A stretch of DNA of 64,000 nt from Gammaproteobacteria bacterium (GTDB lineage: Bacteria; Pseudomonadota; Gammaproteobacteria; UBA1113), in NCBI GenBank assembly GCA_021773295.1, contig JAJFKI010000052.1, positions 1-64,000 of the forward strand, read 5' to 3'. Below the pieces are notes generated by a model. It was not told the DNA's origin and searched no databases. It was given only the letters and a program-made list of their open reading frames with translations. This document shows, piece after piece, positions 39,960-47,817 of this stretch. A program made the translations under genes and the position numbers. Position 1 is the stretch's first letter. Each line of letters starts with the position of its first letter.

Positions 39960-41630
39960 TTAATTACTCGAACTAGATGCAGCAATTGCCTGTGTTGACC
40001 CGTCTTGATAGGGCTTAAAATACTCCCGCATCTGTTTAAGATACTCTTTAATCCCATCGATAGTATTTCGCGTTTGCGTTGAGGAAAAAAACAGATATGT
40101 TGAGTCTATTATTTCAGCATATGTTTTCTTACTAGATGCTTCATTAATATTTCTGGAACGGACAAACCGAGACTCCTCCAATTGATTAAGTGTTTTTAGA
40201 AAATCATCAGAACGTGACTCATTTGGCATCCCTTTGGTATGTAGTATGATTTGCTCTAACATCTCTATCTTTGAAACCACGTTCTCTGTTTGCTTCTTGC
40301 ATCTAAGCTCATTGATCCTTTTCTCAAGAGCCTCAATGATTTCTAATTTAAGAACATTAGCAAATGCCTGTATTAAATTTTTAAGCACCTTTAAATTCTC
40401 CACTGTTTTGGGAATAAAGATACACTGAAATGGTTTCCCAGAATGTTCATGGCTCGTGCTATCAAGTTTTTTGATTAGCACACCTGCAATGCTCTCAAAC
40501 CTACTCTGAAGACGAGCAAATAATGGTGAGCCCATTGGGAAACGCAACGCTACAGCTTTTTGATTAAAGCTATTCGCAGCGATACGAACCATGAGTTTAT
40601 CATCCATTAGATTTCGTTTTAAATTCTCTTCATATTCAAAAAGGTTTTTCTTGTCAAGGAACTCCTCTTGATAGCACTGATCAAGGCACATTATCATTCT
40701 GAATTCATTCCAGATCTCTAATTTAGCTTGATCTCGTGTATCATGAACAATGTCACCTGTTGAAAAGTCAAGAATGTCAACATCTAGTTGATGAATGAAG
40801 CCTTCTTCATCTCTATAAAAACCACCATCAGGATAGTCAGGCACTTGGACATTATCAGAAACCTCATCTCGTTTATTAAAACAATAAGGCACTAAACCAG
40901 TCGTAATATTACGTGGCTTATCATCAAGTGGTGCAATTCTAGAATTTGTATCCCCAATAATGACACTAACCTTACTACTGTCCTCAGTTAACTTCTTATG
41001 GCAAAGAGCTTCTAGCTGATCTGGGAATGGATCAAACCGCCCCCAGATATTATGGATAGATAAAGTATTAGTATGCTTGTCATTCATTTTGATGCTTACA
41101 CTCGTCACTTGATTTCTCCCGTCACACGCATAATTCATTATTGTATGCTTTTCCCTATTGACCAGCGTTATCATGCCAACACTTTTTATATATGAATATC
41201 CTGTTTCATCCTTATCTTCATTTTCACTAAACAATGCTTCAATCACTTCCCACTCGTCATCGAGCATTTCCTTTAACTGAGGAATAATTATTTCCGGAGG
41301 GTTAACTTCCTGCAAACATATGATGCTGACATTATGCTTCTTAACCGCTTTTGCAATTCCCTTAGCTATTCTTAAATACCTCTGTTGTTGCTGGGAATCA
41401 TTTTCCCATTGACTGACTTGATGTAGTCCAGAAAGTCCGCATGGGCCTAACATATTTAATGAAAAAATCTGAATAGATGCGTGATCACTAAATGGCACGG
41501 ATGTCAAAATAGGTAAATGATCTGAATACGCAAGTTCTGGGTTTTGCGCTACTTCAGCATAGGTTGGAAATAAAGGATGCCTTCGTGGGTGGCTATCTGA
41601 GTTACGTTGTTCATCATTTTCTGCTGTCAT
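39960..41630 (-). CDS. Endonuclease/exonuclease/phosphatase-fold protein, apparently circularly permuted
   Basis: 556 residues. EEP motifs are readable in order: FSLNMLG (Asn59), ICLQEVNP (Glu108), LSIHNIWG (His193), GDTNSRI (226-232) and QLDVDIL. The family's last motif, SDHxP, is not after these. Instead YSDHLPI is at residues 35-41, ahead of the first strand. Residues 330-540 are helical with no recognised domain. The end reads AIAASSSSN. EEP enzymes cut nucleic acids or phosphoinositides, and the target here is unknown. It lies 75 bases after the GTPase gene. Confidence 0.7.
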   Translation of the reverse strand: MTAENDEQRNSDSHPRRHPLFPTYAEVAQNPELAYSDHLPILTSVPFSDHASIQIFSLNMLGPCGLSGLHQVSQWENDSQQQQRYLRIAKGIAKAVKKHNVSIICLQEVNPPEIIIPQLKEMLDDEWEVIEALFSENEDKDETGYSYIKSVGMITLVNREKHTIMNYACDGRNQVTSVSIKMNDKHTNTLSIHNIWGRFDPFPDQLEALCHKKLTEDSSKVSVIIGDTNSRIAPLDDKPRNITTGLVPYCFNKRDEVSDNVQVPDYPDGGFYRDEEGFIHQLDVDILDFSTGDIVHDTRDQAKLEIWNEFRMIMCLDQCYQEEFLDKKNLFEYEENLKRNLMDDKLMVRIAANSFNQKAVALRFPMGSPLFARLQSRFESIAGVLIKKLDSTSHEHSGKPFQCIFIPKTVENLKVLKNLIQAFANVLKLEIIEALEKRINELRCKKQTENVVSKIEMLEQIILHTKGMPNESRSDDFLKTLNQLEESRFVRSRNINEASSKKTYAEIIDSTYLFFSSTQTRNTIDGIKEYLKQMREYFKPYQDGSTQAIAASSSSN

Positions 41631-41705
41631 ATTGATACCTCATTAATTAAATTATTTATTTGAAACACTGATCTTGTAATGAAGATGAGCATGCCTTATT
41701 GCTTG

Positions 41706-42482
41706 TTACATGATGTAACATTTGGGATTAGATTCAGGGTTTGTACTTATCTCTATCTCAGCCTGCTTAAGACAATCAGCTACAGCGCTGCTAGGGTTTC
41801 GTTGAGCATAATCTCTAATCTGCTCTATGTTCTTATAGCTTATTATTAGTTTCTTTTGACCAGAACTGCCAAAAAGCTTAAATGTTTTACTTTGAATATA
41901 ACGATCGTATTTTTTATAAAATAGCCTTTCGGTTTTCTGACTACCTGTTTCTTGAGGTAGCTCGCTGTGGACTGCAGAATTCTCATTTAAATACTGCTCT
42001 AGTAACTCATAAGCAAATGTTTTCAATACTGATGAAGCGGATTCAACATCATCAGCACTTACTGCAGCAAAAAAAACTCCGTTTTCTTTAGCAAATAGCT
42101 TCACGTCATTGACATCAATTTTGTGTTCATCTTTCAAGTCAGTTTTTGTAGCTAGTAGCATATATTTAGCATTAGTTTCTGTGCGCCTTGCAAGCTTTTC
42201 TTTAGCATAGTCAAAGCTTTTCTTATTGGTAAGATCAACAGTAATAATGCAGCCATCAGCGTCTCTGTCTGTAGCCTTCGTTTCTCTATGATCACTCTCA
42301 ATAAGTATAACTGTACCACCATGTAGATTAATCACTCTACAAGTTCCGTGTAACTTGCGCTCAAACCGAGTACAATCAAGTCCGTCTAACGCCGCAGCGG
42401 TAAAGCAGGTTTTACCTGAATCTTTATCTCCTGTAATAAGTACATGTAAATCAATTCCTCGAAATTTTTTTTCGGCTGCCAT
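41706..42482 (-). CDS. Ras-superfamily GTPase-like protein ending in a CaaX box
   Basis: 258 residues. G1 is VLITGDKDSGKT (14-25), G4 is ATKTDL (111-116) and G5 is VSA (141-143). The G3 switch, normally DxxGxE, reads IESDHRE, so hydrolysis may be altered. The middle is like a small eukaryotic GTPase rather than a bacterial Era/Obg type. The last four residues are CYIM, a CaaX prenylation motif that only a eukaryotic host could modify. It heads a five-gene run in the same direction and has no PmrA-like box. Confidence 0.75.
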   Translation of the reverse strand: MAAEKKFRGIDLHVLITGDKDSGKTCFTAAALDGLDCTRFERKLHGTCRVINLHGGTVILIESDHRETKATDRDADGCIITVDLTNKKSFDYAKEKLARRTETNAKYMLLATKTDLKDEHKIDVNDVKLFAKENGVFFAAVSADDVESASSVLKTFAYELLEQYLNENSAVHSELPQETGSQKTERLFYKKYDRYIQSKTFKLFGSSGQKKLIISYKNIEQIRDYAQRNPSSAVADCLKQAEIEISTNPESNPKCYIM

Positions 42483-42528
42483 AATATTTATACCTCATAT
42501 GATATGTGTAGCTTTGGTTAGCAGAGTA

Positions 42529-42561
42529 TGTTTAACAAATGCTTCATGTTTGTTTAACAAA
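42529..42561. promoter_or_regulatory. Direct repeats upstream of the GTPase run
   Basis: TGTTTAACAAA occurs at 42529-42539 and again at 42551-42561, a spacing of exactly 22 bases (two helical turns). They lie about 50 bases ahead of the GTPase ATG and may be operator half sites. This is inference from spacing. Confidence 0.45.
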
Positions 42562-42661
42562 ATGTCTAATCGTCTTAGTCAGTGTTATGTATCTACACTT
42601 ATCTGCATAACATCGATAACTAATATTTGAATAATTTAATCATAGGCACATAATAGGCGCA

Positions 42662-42678
42662 ATGGGAATGTTTCCCAT
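42662..42678. promoter_or_regulatory. Palindrome ATGGGAATGTTTCCCAT, copy 1
   Basis: A 17-base sequence that reads as an inverted repeat (ATGGGAA/TTCCCAT). The exact reverse complement occurs at 43118-43134, on the other side of the 55-residue gene. It looks like an operator pair; the binding protein is unknown. Confidence 0.5.
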
Positions 42679-42715
42679 GCTGTAAATGCCGGCATTGACG
42701 TTAATTCAAAAAATT

Positions 42716-42737
42716 GGAGCGCTGTGTGAAGCGCTCC
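42716..42737. terminator. Hairpin GGAGCGCT/AGCGCTCC
   Basis: An eight-base perfect stem with a six-base loop (GTGTGA). It is downstream of the 55-residue gene on the minus strand. No strong T run follows. Confidence 0.45.
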
Positions 42738-42836
42738 CTAAACTAACCAAGCCCCCTCTATATTTCTTATTTTTCTATTTAGCATAACGCCAAAGATAAA
42801 TGATCACATCGAGCCAACAAAGATGCAGTTCCGACA

Positions 42837-42856
42837 GGGCGGTTCGCGAACCGCCC
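42837..42856. repeat. Perfect palindrome GGGCGGTTCGCGAACCGCCC
   Basis: A 20-base perfect palindrome at 42837-42856, followed by CTACATG. It lies 20 bases after the stop of the 55-residue gene. A variant (ACCGCCCCTATA) is seen near 60285. It may be a terminator or a REP-like repeat. Confidence 0.6.
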
Positions 42857-42875
42857 CTACATGTTTTGTCATGCT

Positions 42876-43043
42876 TCAATCTTTGGAAAATGTTCTAATT
42901 ATTTCAAACTGCCACTTTAAAACATTAGACACATTAATTTCATGCTTTTTGCAATATTGTATAAATTCTTTTTCACCCAGTAAGTAAGCAGCTAAGACAT
43001 GTTCAAACTTATCAGCGTGACTTATATTTTTGTTATCACTCAT
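42876..43043 (-). CDS. Small 55-residue protein
   Basis: A complete short frame with ATG at 43043 and TGA at 42876-42878: starts MSDNKNISHADKFEHVLAAY, then LLGEKEFIQYCKKHEINVSN and VLKWQFEIIRTFSKD. It looks like a compact helical protein; the pattern is similar to the small first frames of some insertion elements, but that is weak. GAG sits just before the ATG. It is flanked by the two palindromes at 42662 and 43118. Confidence 0.45.
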   Translation of the reverse strand: MSDNKNISHADKFEHVLAAYLLGEKEFIQYCKKHEINVSNVLKWQFEIIRTFSKD

Positions 43044-43117
43044 AATTACTCAAACCATTATTGTTAGGACCTTAGTGTTAAACACGTTAAGGCTAACCAA
43101 TGCAAACAATTAGTGCG

Positions 43118-43134
43118 ATGGGAAACATTCCCAT
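43118..43134. promoter_or_regulatory. Palindrome ATGGGAAACATTCCCAT, copy 2
   Basis: The reverse complement of copy 1 at 42662-42678, found 75 bases upstream of the 55-residue gene on its coding strand. The context GCGATGGG/CCCATCTG is partly shared. Confidence 0.5.
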
Positions 43135-43244
43135 CTGGCTGAAACAAATTAGAAGTAAAATGCTATTTAAATTTAGTTTGCAAGCGTCAGTCTGAGAGAG
43201 AGGGGCTTCTTTATTTGTTTTTCCATCAACTAATTCGATACATC

Positions 43245-46007
43245 TTATATACTCGACAAAGAAAACTTAATTGGTGGTAATGCTTGGTTATTATTATCTT
43301 TGCTGATATGTTCTTGCAGTGCGTTTAGTATCAATTTGGATTCTAGTAGTGCGCTTGCGAGTTCTTTAATATGCGCATACTTAATATGTTGGTGATGGTA
43401 GAGCCATGAAAAATATATTTCTGCATTAGCCTCTGGCATATAATCATCCTTACAATCCATAATGCGCATTGCTTTTTGTTGATCTAAAAGATCTACCAAC
43501 CAAAATATTGCTAGTCCGACGCCTTCTACAGCACCGGTTAGCGTTAGAAAAAACCTATCTCTCGCTGGTAAATTCAAGGAAGTGGGATCATCAGGTAGTG
43601 CGATTTCTTTTAAGGATAACTTTGCCTCCATATTGCCATCAGCACGCAAGCTCTCACCTGTTAATTCGACGACAGTTTCAATATGCTGTCTTTCAACACA
43701 GACTTTAGCAGGAAAAAATTGAAGCTGATGTGGAACGGTTCTAAAGCTGGGGCGCTCAATGATCTTATAATGTGCGCTAATGGTCGTGCTTGGTAATAAC
43801 ATCTTTAATGCCAACGGCATGCTCATTAAATGATTTGCAAACCCCAATCCTCTAAAACTGTTTTTAGCCGATTCAGATGTTTCAAGTTGGCTGCGAACAG
43901 CTGCTAATTTTGGCAAAAAGGCTAAACTTGTGACACCATTGGGATCTTCATATGGTTTTATAGTAAACGTAAAAAATGAAGCAACAATTGGTCGCTTGCA
44001 TTGTTCTTTATGTACTATTAGTTGAACCAGTGCTGCTCTATTGTTCGGATTTGTTGGAAAGTGTTCTTCGAAATACGCATTACGCTCAACCAAACTGTTA
44101 TGGTGGCGTTTATCAAATAACTCATCAAATATTTCTCGAGATTGCTTTCTATAATAGGGTTTAAATAAAAGATAAGCAGCTGGCATAATATATGAATAAA
44201 AATCACCATGCTTATCTGAGTACATGTGAGTAATAATGATATTATCTTGAGGATTAATGCTCGTAATACGCGGCCTTGGTGGAATGCTTTCAAGAAATCT
44301 TTTTATACGGATATTTATTTTAAAAACCGCTTGCCTTATCTCTTCTTTATAATATTTACTCGCTTTTTTTGGAAAACCGATATATTGACCTCTACAATGA
44401 CTTAGCAGCATTCTAAGCATGTCCAAACTAACTAGGCTCAAAGAGATTAATAAAATTGTTAATTCAAGTGGTGTGATAAAGTCACTCGTGTATACTCTCT
44501 CAAACTCATAACACTGACTGACTATATCTGCCCAGTAGTTGAGGACAGCGTTTACTTGTGATACCTTGTTTCTTTCAATAAAGTGCTTTGCTACAAAAAT
44601 GGCTTCACTTCTTGAGACGGTTTTATGGCGTAGCAACTGATGCAGTATATCAGCATTCCCAGCATGAGCTAAAAGACTATAACGACCATCGATCCCTTTG
44701 ACATCTTTCGGTTTAATGTCATTCTCTAACAATAAAGTAACCATATCCGTCATGCCATAATAACTCGCTAAAAAAAGCGGCGTAAACCCATAAGCGTCCT
44801 TTTCATTTAGTTTTTCTTGGCAACTTGTTAAGTATTCTTGACCTAATGCCATTGCTTGCTCTGCTTGTCTATTAACAATCAATTGATGTAATCTGGGCCT
44901 AGGAGAAATACTTTTGGCATAATGAGTAATTAATGCTTGTCTAGTAGTATCTAAACGTGATTTCTTTCTTTTTTTAGCAATTTCTCGTTCCCATTGTATT
45001 TCTTTTGCGACGTCTAAAGGATATGAATCGCGTGGGAATGACATCCAGTGTGATCTTGTGCGCACGCTATCAGCAGCTATTGCTTGTTGTCGATCCTCAT
45101 ATACCTCATCTAACCAACATGTTAAAGCCGCCGAATTTGCCTCAACTTTAAATACATAAGATAAAAGCAAATCTAACGCAATATAGTCCTCCATCATCAA
45201 TGCTATTTTAATAACATGTCGACCATCCTGCGCACATTGATGAATCAATTCAGGTTTATCATTAAGTAACATGTTGGCTAATTCATATTTTTTAGTAAGA
45301 ATACACGCGATAAGTTCAGGTGTTTCAACTGGAAGCGTAGCGTCATATTTTTCATCATAAAACAAACTACCATATACATCATAGTCCGCAATAGTGCGAG
45401 AAGTAAGTTTATTTAGAAAAGGTTCATAACCAGGAACACCACTTCTAATTTTTCGGAATAACGTATATATATCTTGTTTAGCTCGTGATCTTAATTCATT
45501 ACCTTTATGAAAATTATAAAATTCTTGGAATATTCTTTTAAATGGCTCATCAGCAGGTTGAATATTTGTTATAGCTTGTAATAAATCCATGCTTTTCGCG
45601 TACTCGGTAGCGTTCATGTTTATTATTAGCATGGAACGGGCATAATCAATGGAGTGATTAGCAAAGGGTCTCTTAGGTGATGCAATGACTTGCGTTAAAC
45701 ATCCTTCATTCTCTAACAAAGATTTGACTTCTTCTAGGCAGCCATGGTTTGGCACAATCAAGCTATATAGTTGACCTGTTATAGTTATATGAAGAATAAT
45801 TTCAGCAATACCTCCCCACGATGATAGCGGCCTACAACGATATGTCTCTGCATGCAGATTATCACGTGCGATGGGGATATATGGCTTTAAAAAATTGACA
45901 TAACCCAGTCCCCCAGATTCACATGCAATGCGCCACTCGTTTCGCAAGGGTATTTTTTCTATCGTCTCTTCACTCACCTTAGAATCCACTTCATTTATGC
46001 TAATCAT
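43245..46007 (-). CDS. Ankyrin-repeat protein; candidate effector
   Basis: 920 residues from ATG 46007; a TTG two codons upstream is also open. Ankyrin repeats are clear at about 375-470 (KDAYGFTPLFLASYYGMTDM, VTLLLENDIKPKD, SLLAHAGNADILHQLL), with further degenerate ones probably earlier (LIACILTKKYELANMLLND). The N-terminal 150 and C-terminal 400 residues have no recognised domain. A PmrA-like promoter overlaps the start: the predicted start of transcription is within two bases of the ATG, so the message may be leaderless or the true start may be a later GTG. Confidence 0.75.
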   Translation of the reverse strand: MISINEVDSKVSEETIEKIPLRNEWRIACESGGLGYVNFLKPYIPIARDNLHAETYRCRPLSSWGGIAEIILHITITGQLYSLIVPNHGCLEEVKSLLENEGCLTQVIASPKRPFANHSIDYARSMLIINMNATEYAKSMDLLQAITNIQPADEPFKRIFQEFYNFHKGNELRSRAKQDIYTLFRKIRSGVPGYEPFLNKLTSRTIADYDVYGSLFYDEKYDATLPVETPELIACILTKKYELANMLLNDKPELIHQCAQDGRHVIKIALMMEDYIALDLLLSYVFKVEANSAALTCWLDEVYEDRQQAIAADSVRTRSHWMSFPRDSYPLDVAKEIQWEREIAKKRKKSRLDTTRQALITHYAKSISPRPRLHQLIVNRQAEQAMALGQEYLTSCQEKLNEKDAYGFTPLFLASYYGMTDMVTLLLENDIKPKDVKGIDGRYSLLAHAGNADILHQLLRHKTVSRSEAIFVAKHFIERNKVSQVNAVLNYWADIVSQCYEFERVYTSDFITPLELTILLISLSLVSLDMLRMLLSHCRGQYIGFPKKASKYYKEEIRQAVFKINIRIKRFLESIPPRPRITSINPQDNIIITHMYSDKHGDFYSYIMPAAYLLFKPYYRKQSREIFDELFDKRHHNSLVERNAYFEEHFPTNPNNRAALVQLIVHKEQCKRPIVASFFTFTIKPYEDPNGVTSLAFLPKLAAVRSQLETSESAKNSFRGLGFANHLMSMPLALKMLLPSTTISAHYKIIERPSFRTVPHQLQFFPAKVCVERQHIETVVELTGESLRADGNMEAKLSLKEIALPDDPTSLNLPARDRFFLTLTGAVEGVGLAIFWLVDLLDQQKAMRIMDCKDDYMPEANAEIYFSWLYHHQHIKYAHIKELASALLESKLILNALQEHISKDNNNQALPPIKFSLSSI

Positions 46008-46015
46008 TAGCAAAC

Positions 46016-46047
46016 ATTATAATTAATCAACATTAAGATAAAGTTAA
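46016..46047 (-). promoter_or_regulatory. PmrA-box-like promoter of the ankyrin gene
   Basis: On the minus strand: TTAAC (46047-46043), six bases, TTAAT (46036-46032), ten bases, perfect TATAAT (46021-46016). The ATG is nine bases after the -10. Confidence 0.65.
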
Positions 46048-46210
46048 AATTAATTGTTTGACCACCTCGCTCACCAAACTTTGCATCAATCTAACGAGAC
46101 AGCAACATACCCATCGCACCTCTATTGTATATTTTTTGCCTTTATACGCGAGTTATGGTAGAATTTTGCCTTATATCAAATGCGACAACACTACTACATA
46201 AGCTTACCGA

Positions 46211-47014
46211 ATGATGACAACAGTTGATAAAATTCTAAAATATCACCCATCTTTAATCCATGCAGATACGTTGCAACAAGTAATCGCGCCATTAAAACGA
46301 TTGGGGATTAGTTACTTTAGCCATGCGCGAGTTTATGCTAGTGGCATGGTAGGTGGTCATGGAAGTCATCCCGAATTCTTAAGGTTTTATTATGAGAATG
46401 GCTATCACCATAATGATTTACACCTAGCAGAACCTGACAAAGGCCAAAGTTACATATTATGGGATATCGTCGAGCATTACGGAAAAACCGCTGAACTCTA
46501 TAAAATCGGTGCTGATTTTGGTGTATATCACACATTCACAATCATTCAATCAGAGCAAGAGCAAAAAAACTATTATCACTTCGCTGTTAAGCCGGGCAAT
46601 TCGCATATAAACCAATTTTATTTACAACATATACATTTATTGGAAAAATTCATTCTGTACTATAATAATTGCCTTGACACAGACACCGATTTAAAAAAAG
46701 CCTTTAATTATACCTTTGAGCCCGATATAAGCTTAGGTGGCTATCAAAGCAAAATTATGGCAACGAATTATTTATCACAAGCAGATAAGATGGCTTACCT
46801 CGATAAACTCCACAATAAGAGCAAACTTGCTATATTATCTAAACGAGAATTAGAATGTCTATCCCATGTGGCTCATGGTCTTCCCCCAAAAAATATTGCC
46901 ATAATGTTAGGCATTGGACAAAAAACAGTATATCGTTTTTTAGAAAATGCTAAGCAAAAACTTCATTGTTATTCAAAGGCTGAGTTGGTTCAGAAGTATT
47001 GGGAAAATCCCTAG
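46211..47014 (+). CDS. LuxR-family transcriptional regulator
   Basis: 267 residues. The C-terminal 65 residues are a LuxR/GerE helix-turn-helix: LSKRELECLSHVAHGLPPKN then IAIMLGIGQKTVYRFLENAK. The N-terminal 190 residues resemble an autoinducer-binding-like domain (YYENGYHHNDLH, ILWDIVEHYG) and could sense a small molecule; no lux-type synthase is in the window. It is divergent from the ankyrin gene with about 200 bases between. The two ATGs at 46211 and 46214 cannot be told apart. Confidence 0.82.
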   Translation: MMTTVDKILKYHPSLIHADTLQQVIAPLKRLGISYFSHARVYASGMVGGHGSHPEFLRFYYENGYHHNDLHLAEPDKGQSYILWDIVEHYGKTAELYKIGADFGVYHTFTIIQSEQEQKNYYHFAVKPGNSHINQFYLQHIHLLEKFILYYNNCLDTDTDLKKAFNYTFEPDISLGGYQSKIMATNYLSQADKMAYLDKLHNKSKLAILSKRELECLSHVAHGLPPKNIAIMLGIGQKTVYRFLENAKQKLHCYSKAELVQKYWENP

Positions 47015-47023
47015 GATCCCATC

Positions 47024-47404
47024 TTATTCTAAATCAGGATCAACGGTGAAGCTTTCGCCGCAGCCGCAGCTGCCGGCTTCTTGGGGGTTTTTGACAAGCC
47101 AGCCTTTTTGTAGGCCGGTTTCGATGTAGTCGAAGATGGAGCCTTTGATAAATGGCATGCTTTTTTGGGCGACGAAGACGGTGAATTCGCCTTGCGGAAG
47201 TTGGTAGTCGTCAGGATTACCTGCCGCGACGATGTCGTAGACATATTGCAAGCCATTACACCCCGCCGTTTTGACAGAGATGCGTAAATGCTTAGCCTCG
47301 TCCTGTTTGGCAAGATAACGTTGGATATGGGCAATCGCTGCCGGCGTTAGACTGATGCTAGCGCTATCTTGTTGACGTTTATAGGTTTGTACTGAGTTTG
47401 TCAT
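47024..47404 (-). CDS. iscA: A-type iron-sulfur carrier (IscA/ErpA family)
   Basis: 126 residues, with the three carrier cysteines in place: VKTAGCNGLQYVY and GSCGCGESF. The family passes Fe-S clusters to target proteins. It overlaps the end of the iscU-like gene by 26 bases. Naming it iscA rather than erpA rests mainly on position. Confidence 0.85.
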   Translation of the reverse strand: MTNSVQTYKRQQDSASISLTPAAIAHIQRYLAKQDEAKHLRISVKTAGCNGLQYVYDIVAAGNPDDYQLPQGEFTVFVAQKSMPFIKGSIFDYIETGLQKGWLVKNPQEAGSCGCGESFTVDPDLE

Positions 47405-47762
47405 TGCATACCTCGTAGTTCATAACCACTTGCTTGATCGCATCCTCCGCGAGTAAGGCACAATAATGCTTGTGCGGGGGCAATTGCAAGTCCTTAATAA
47501 TCTCATTGCTCGTCATTTGCTGCGCCTTTGTGAGGGGCTTTTGCTCCAACCAAGTTGCGACGTACTCTGCCGTAGCTATGGTGGCGGGGCAACCATACAC
47601 TTTATAGCGCGCTTGGGCAATCTGATGATTTTGCACCCTTATTGATAAGTGTAGCAAACGACCCTCATGTTTTGAGCCCAAATGCGCCTCTGCGCTAGCA
47701 TTTGATAGGCTACCGGCATGATGAGTGCCGTTGAAATGTTGTAATAAGCTGTTGCTGTACAT
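47379..47762 (-). CDS. iscU: IscU-like scaffold lacking the first cluster ligand
   Basis: 127 residues from ATG 47762 (AAGAAAAGAG upstream; a TTG ten codons earlier is possible). The second and third cysteines are clear (KVYGCPATIATAE and HYCALLAEDAIK). The first, in the ACGD motif of E. coli IscU (Cys37, Asp39), is replaced: the matching segment reads LGSKHEGRLL, so Cys gives Glu and Asp gives Arg. The HscA-binding loop LPPVK reads LPPHK. It may be a specialised or degenerate scaffold. Neighbours iscA and iscS support a role in Fe-S assembly. Confidence 0.75.
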   Translation of the reverse strand: MYSNSLLQHFNGTHHAGSLSNASAEAHLGSKHEGRLLHLSIRVQNHQIAQARYKVYGCPATIATAEYVATWLEQKPLTKAQQMTSNEIIKDLQLPPHKHYCALLAEDAIKQVVMNYEVCNDKLSTNL

Positions 47763-47817
47763 CGCTCTTTTCTTCGTTAAATAATTGGGCAATTATAGCG
47801 GAAATAGCTAGAAACTT

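Noticed and set aside
46032-46051. Plus-strand PmrA-like pair TTAAG-N6-TTAAA pointing at the LuxR gene
   Set aside because: It is the mirror of the minus-strand box; no -10 follows at ten bases and the LuxR start is 160 bases away.
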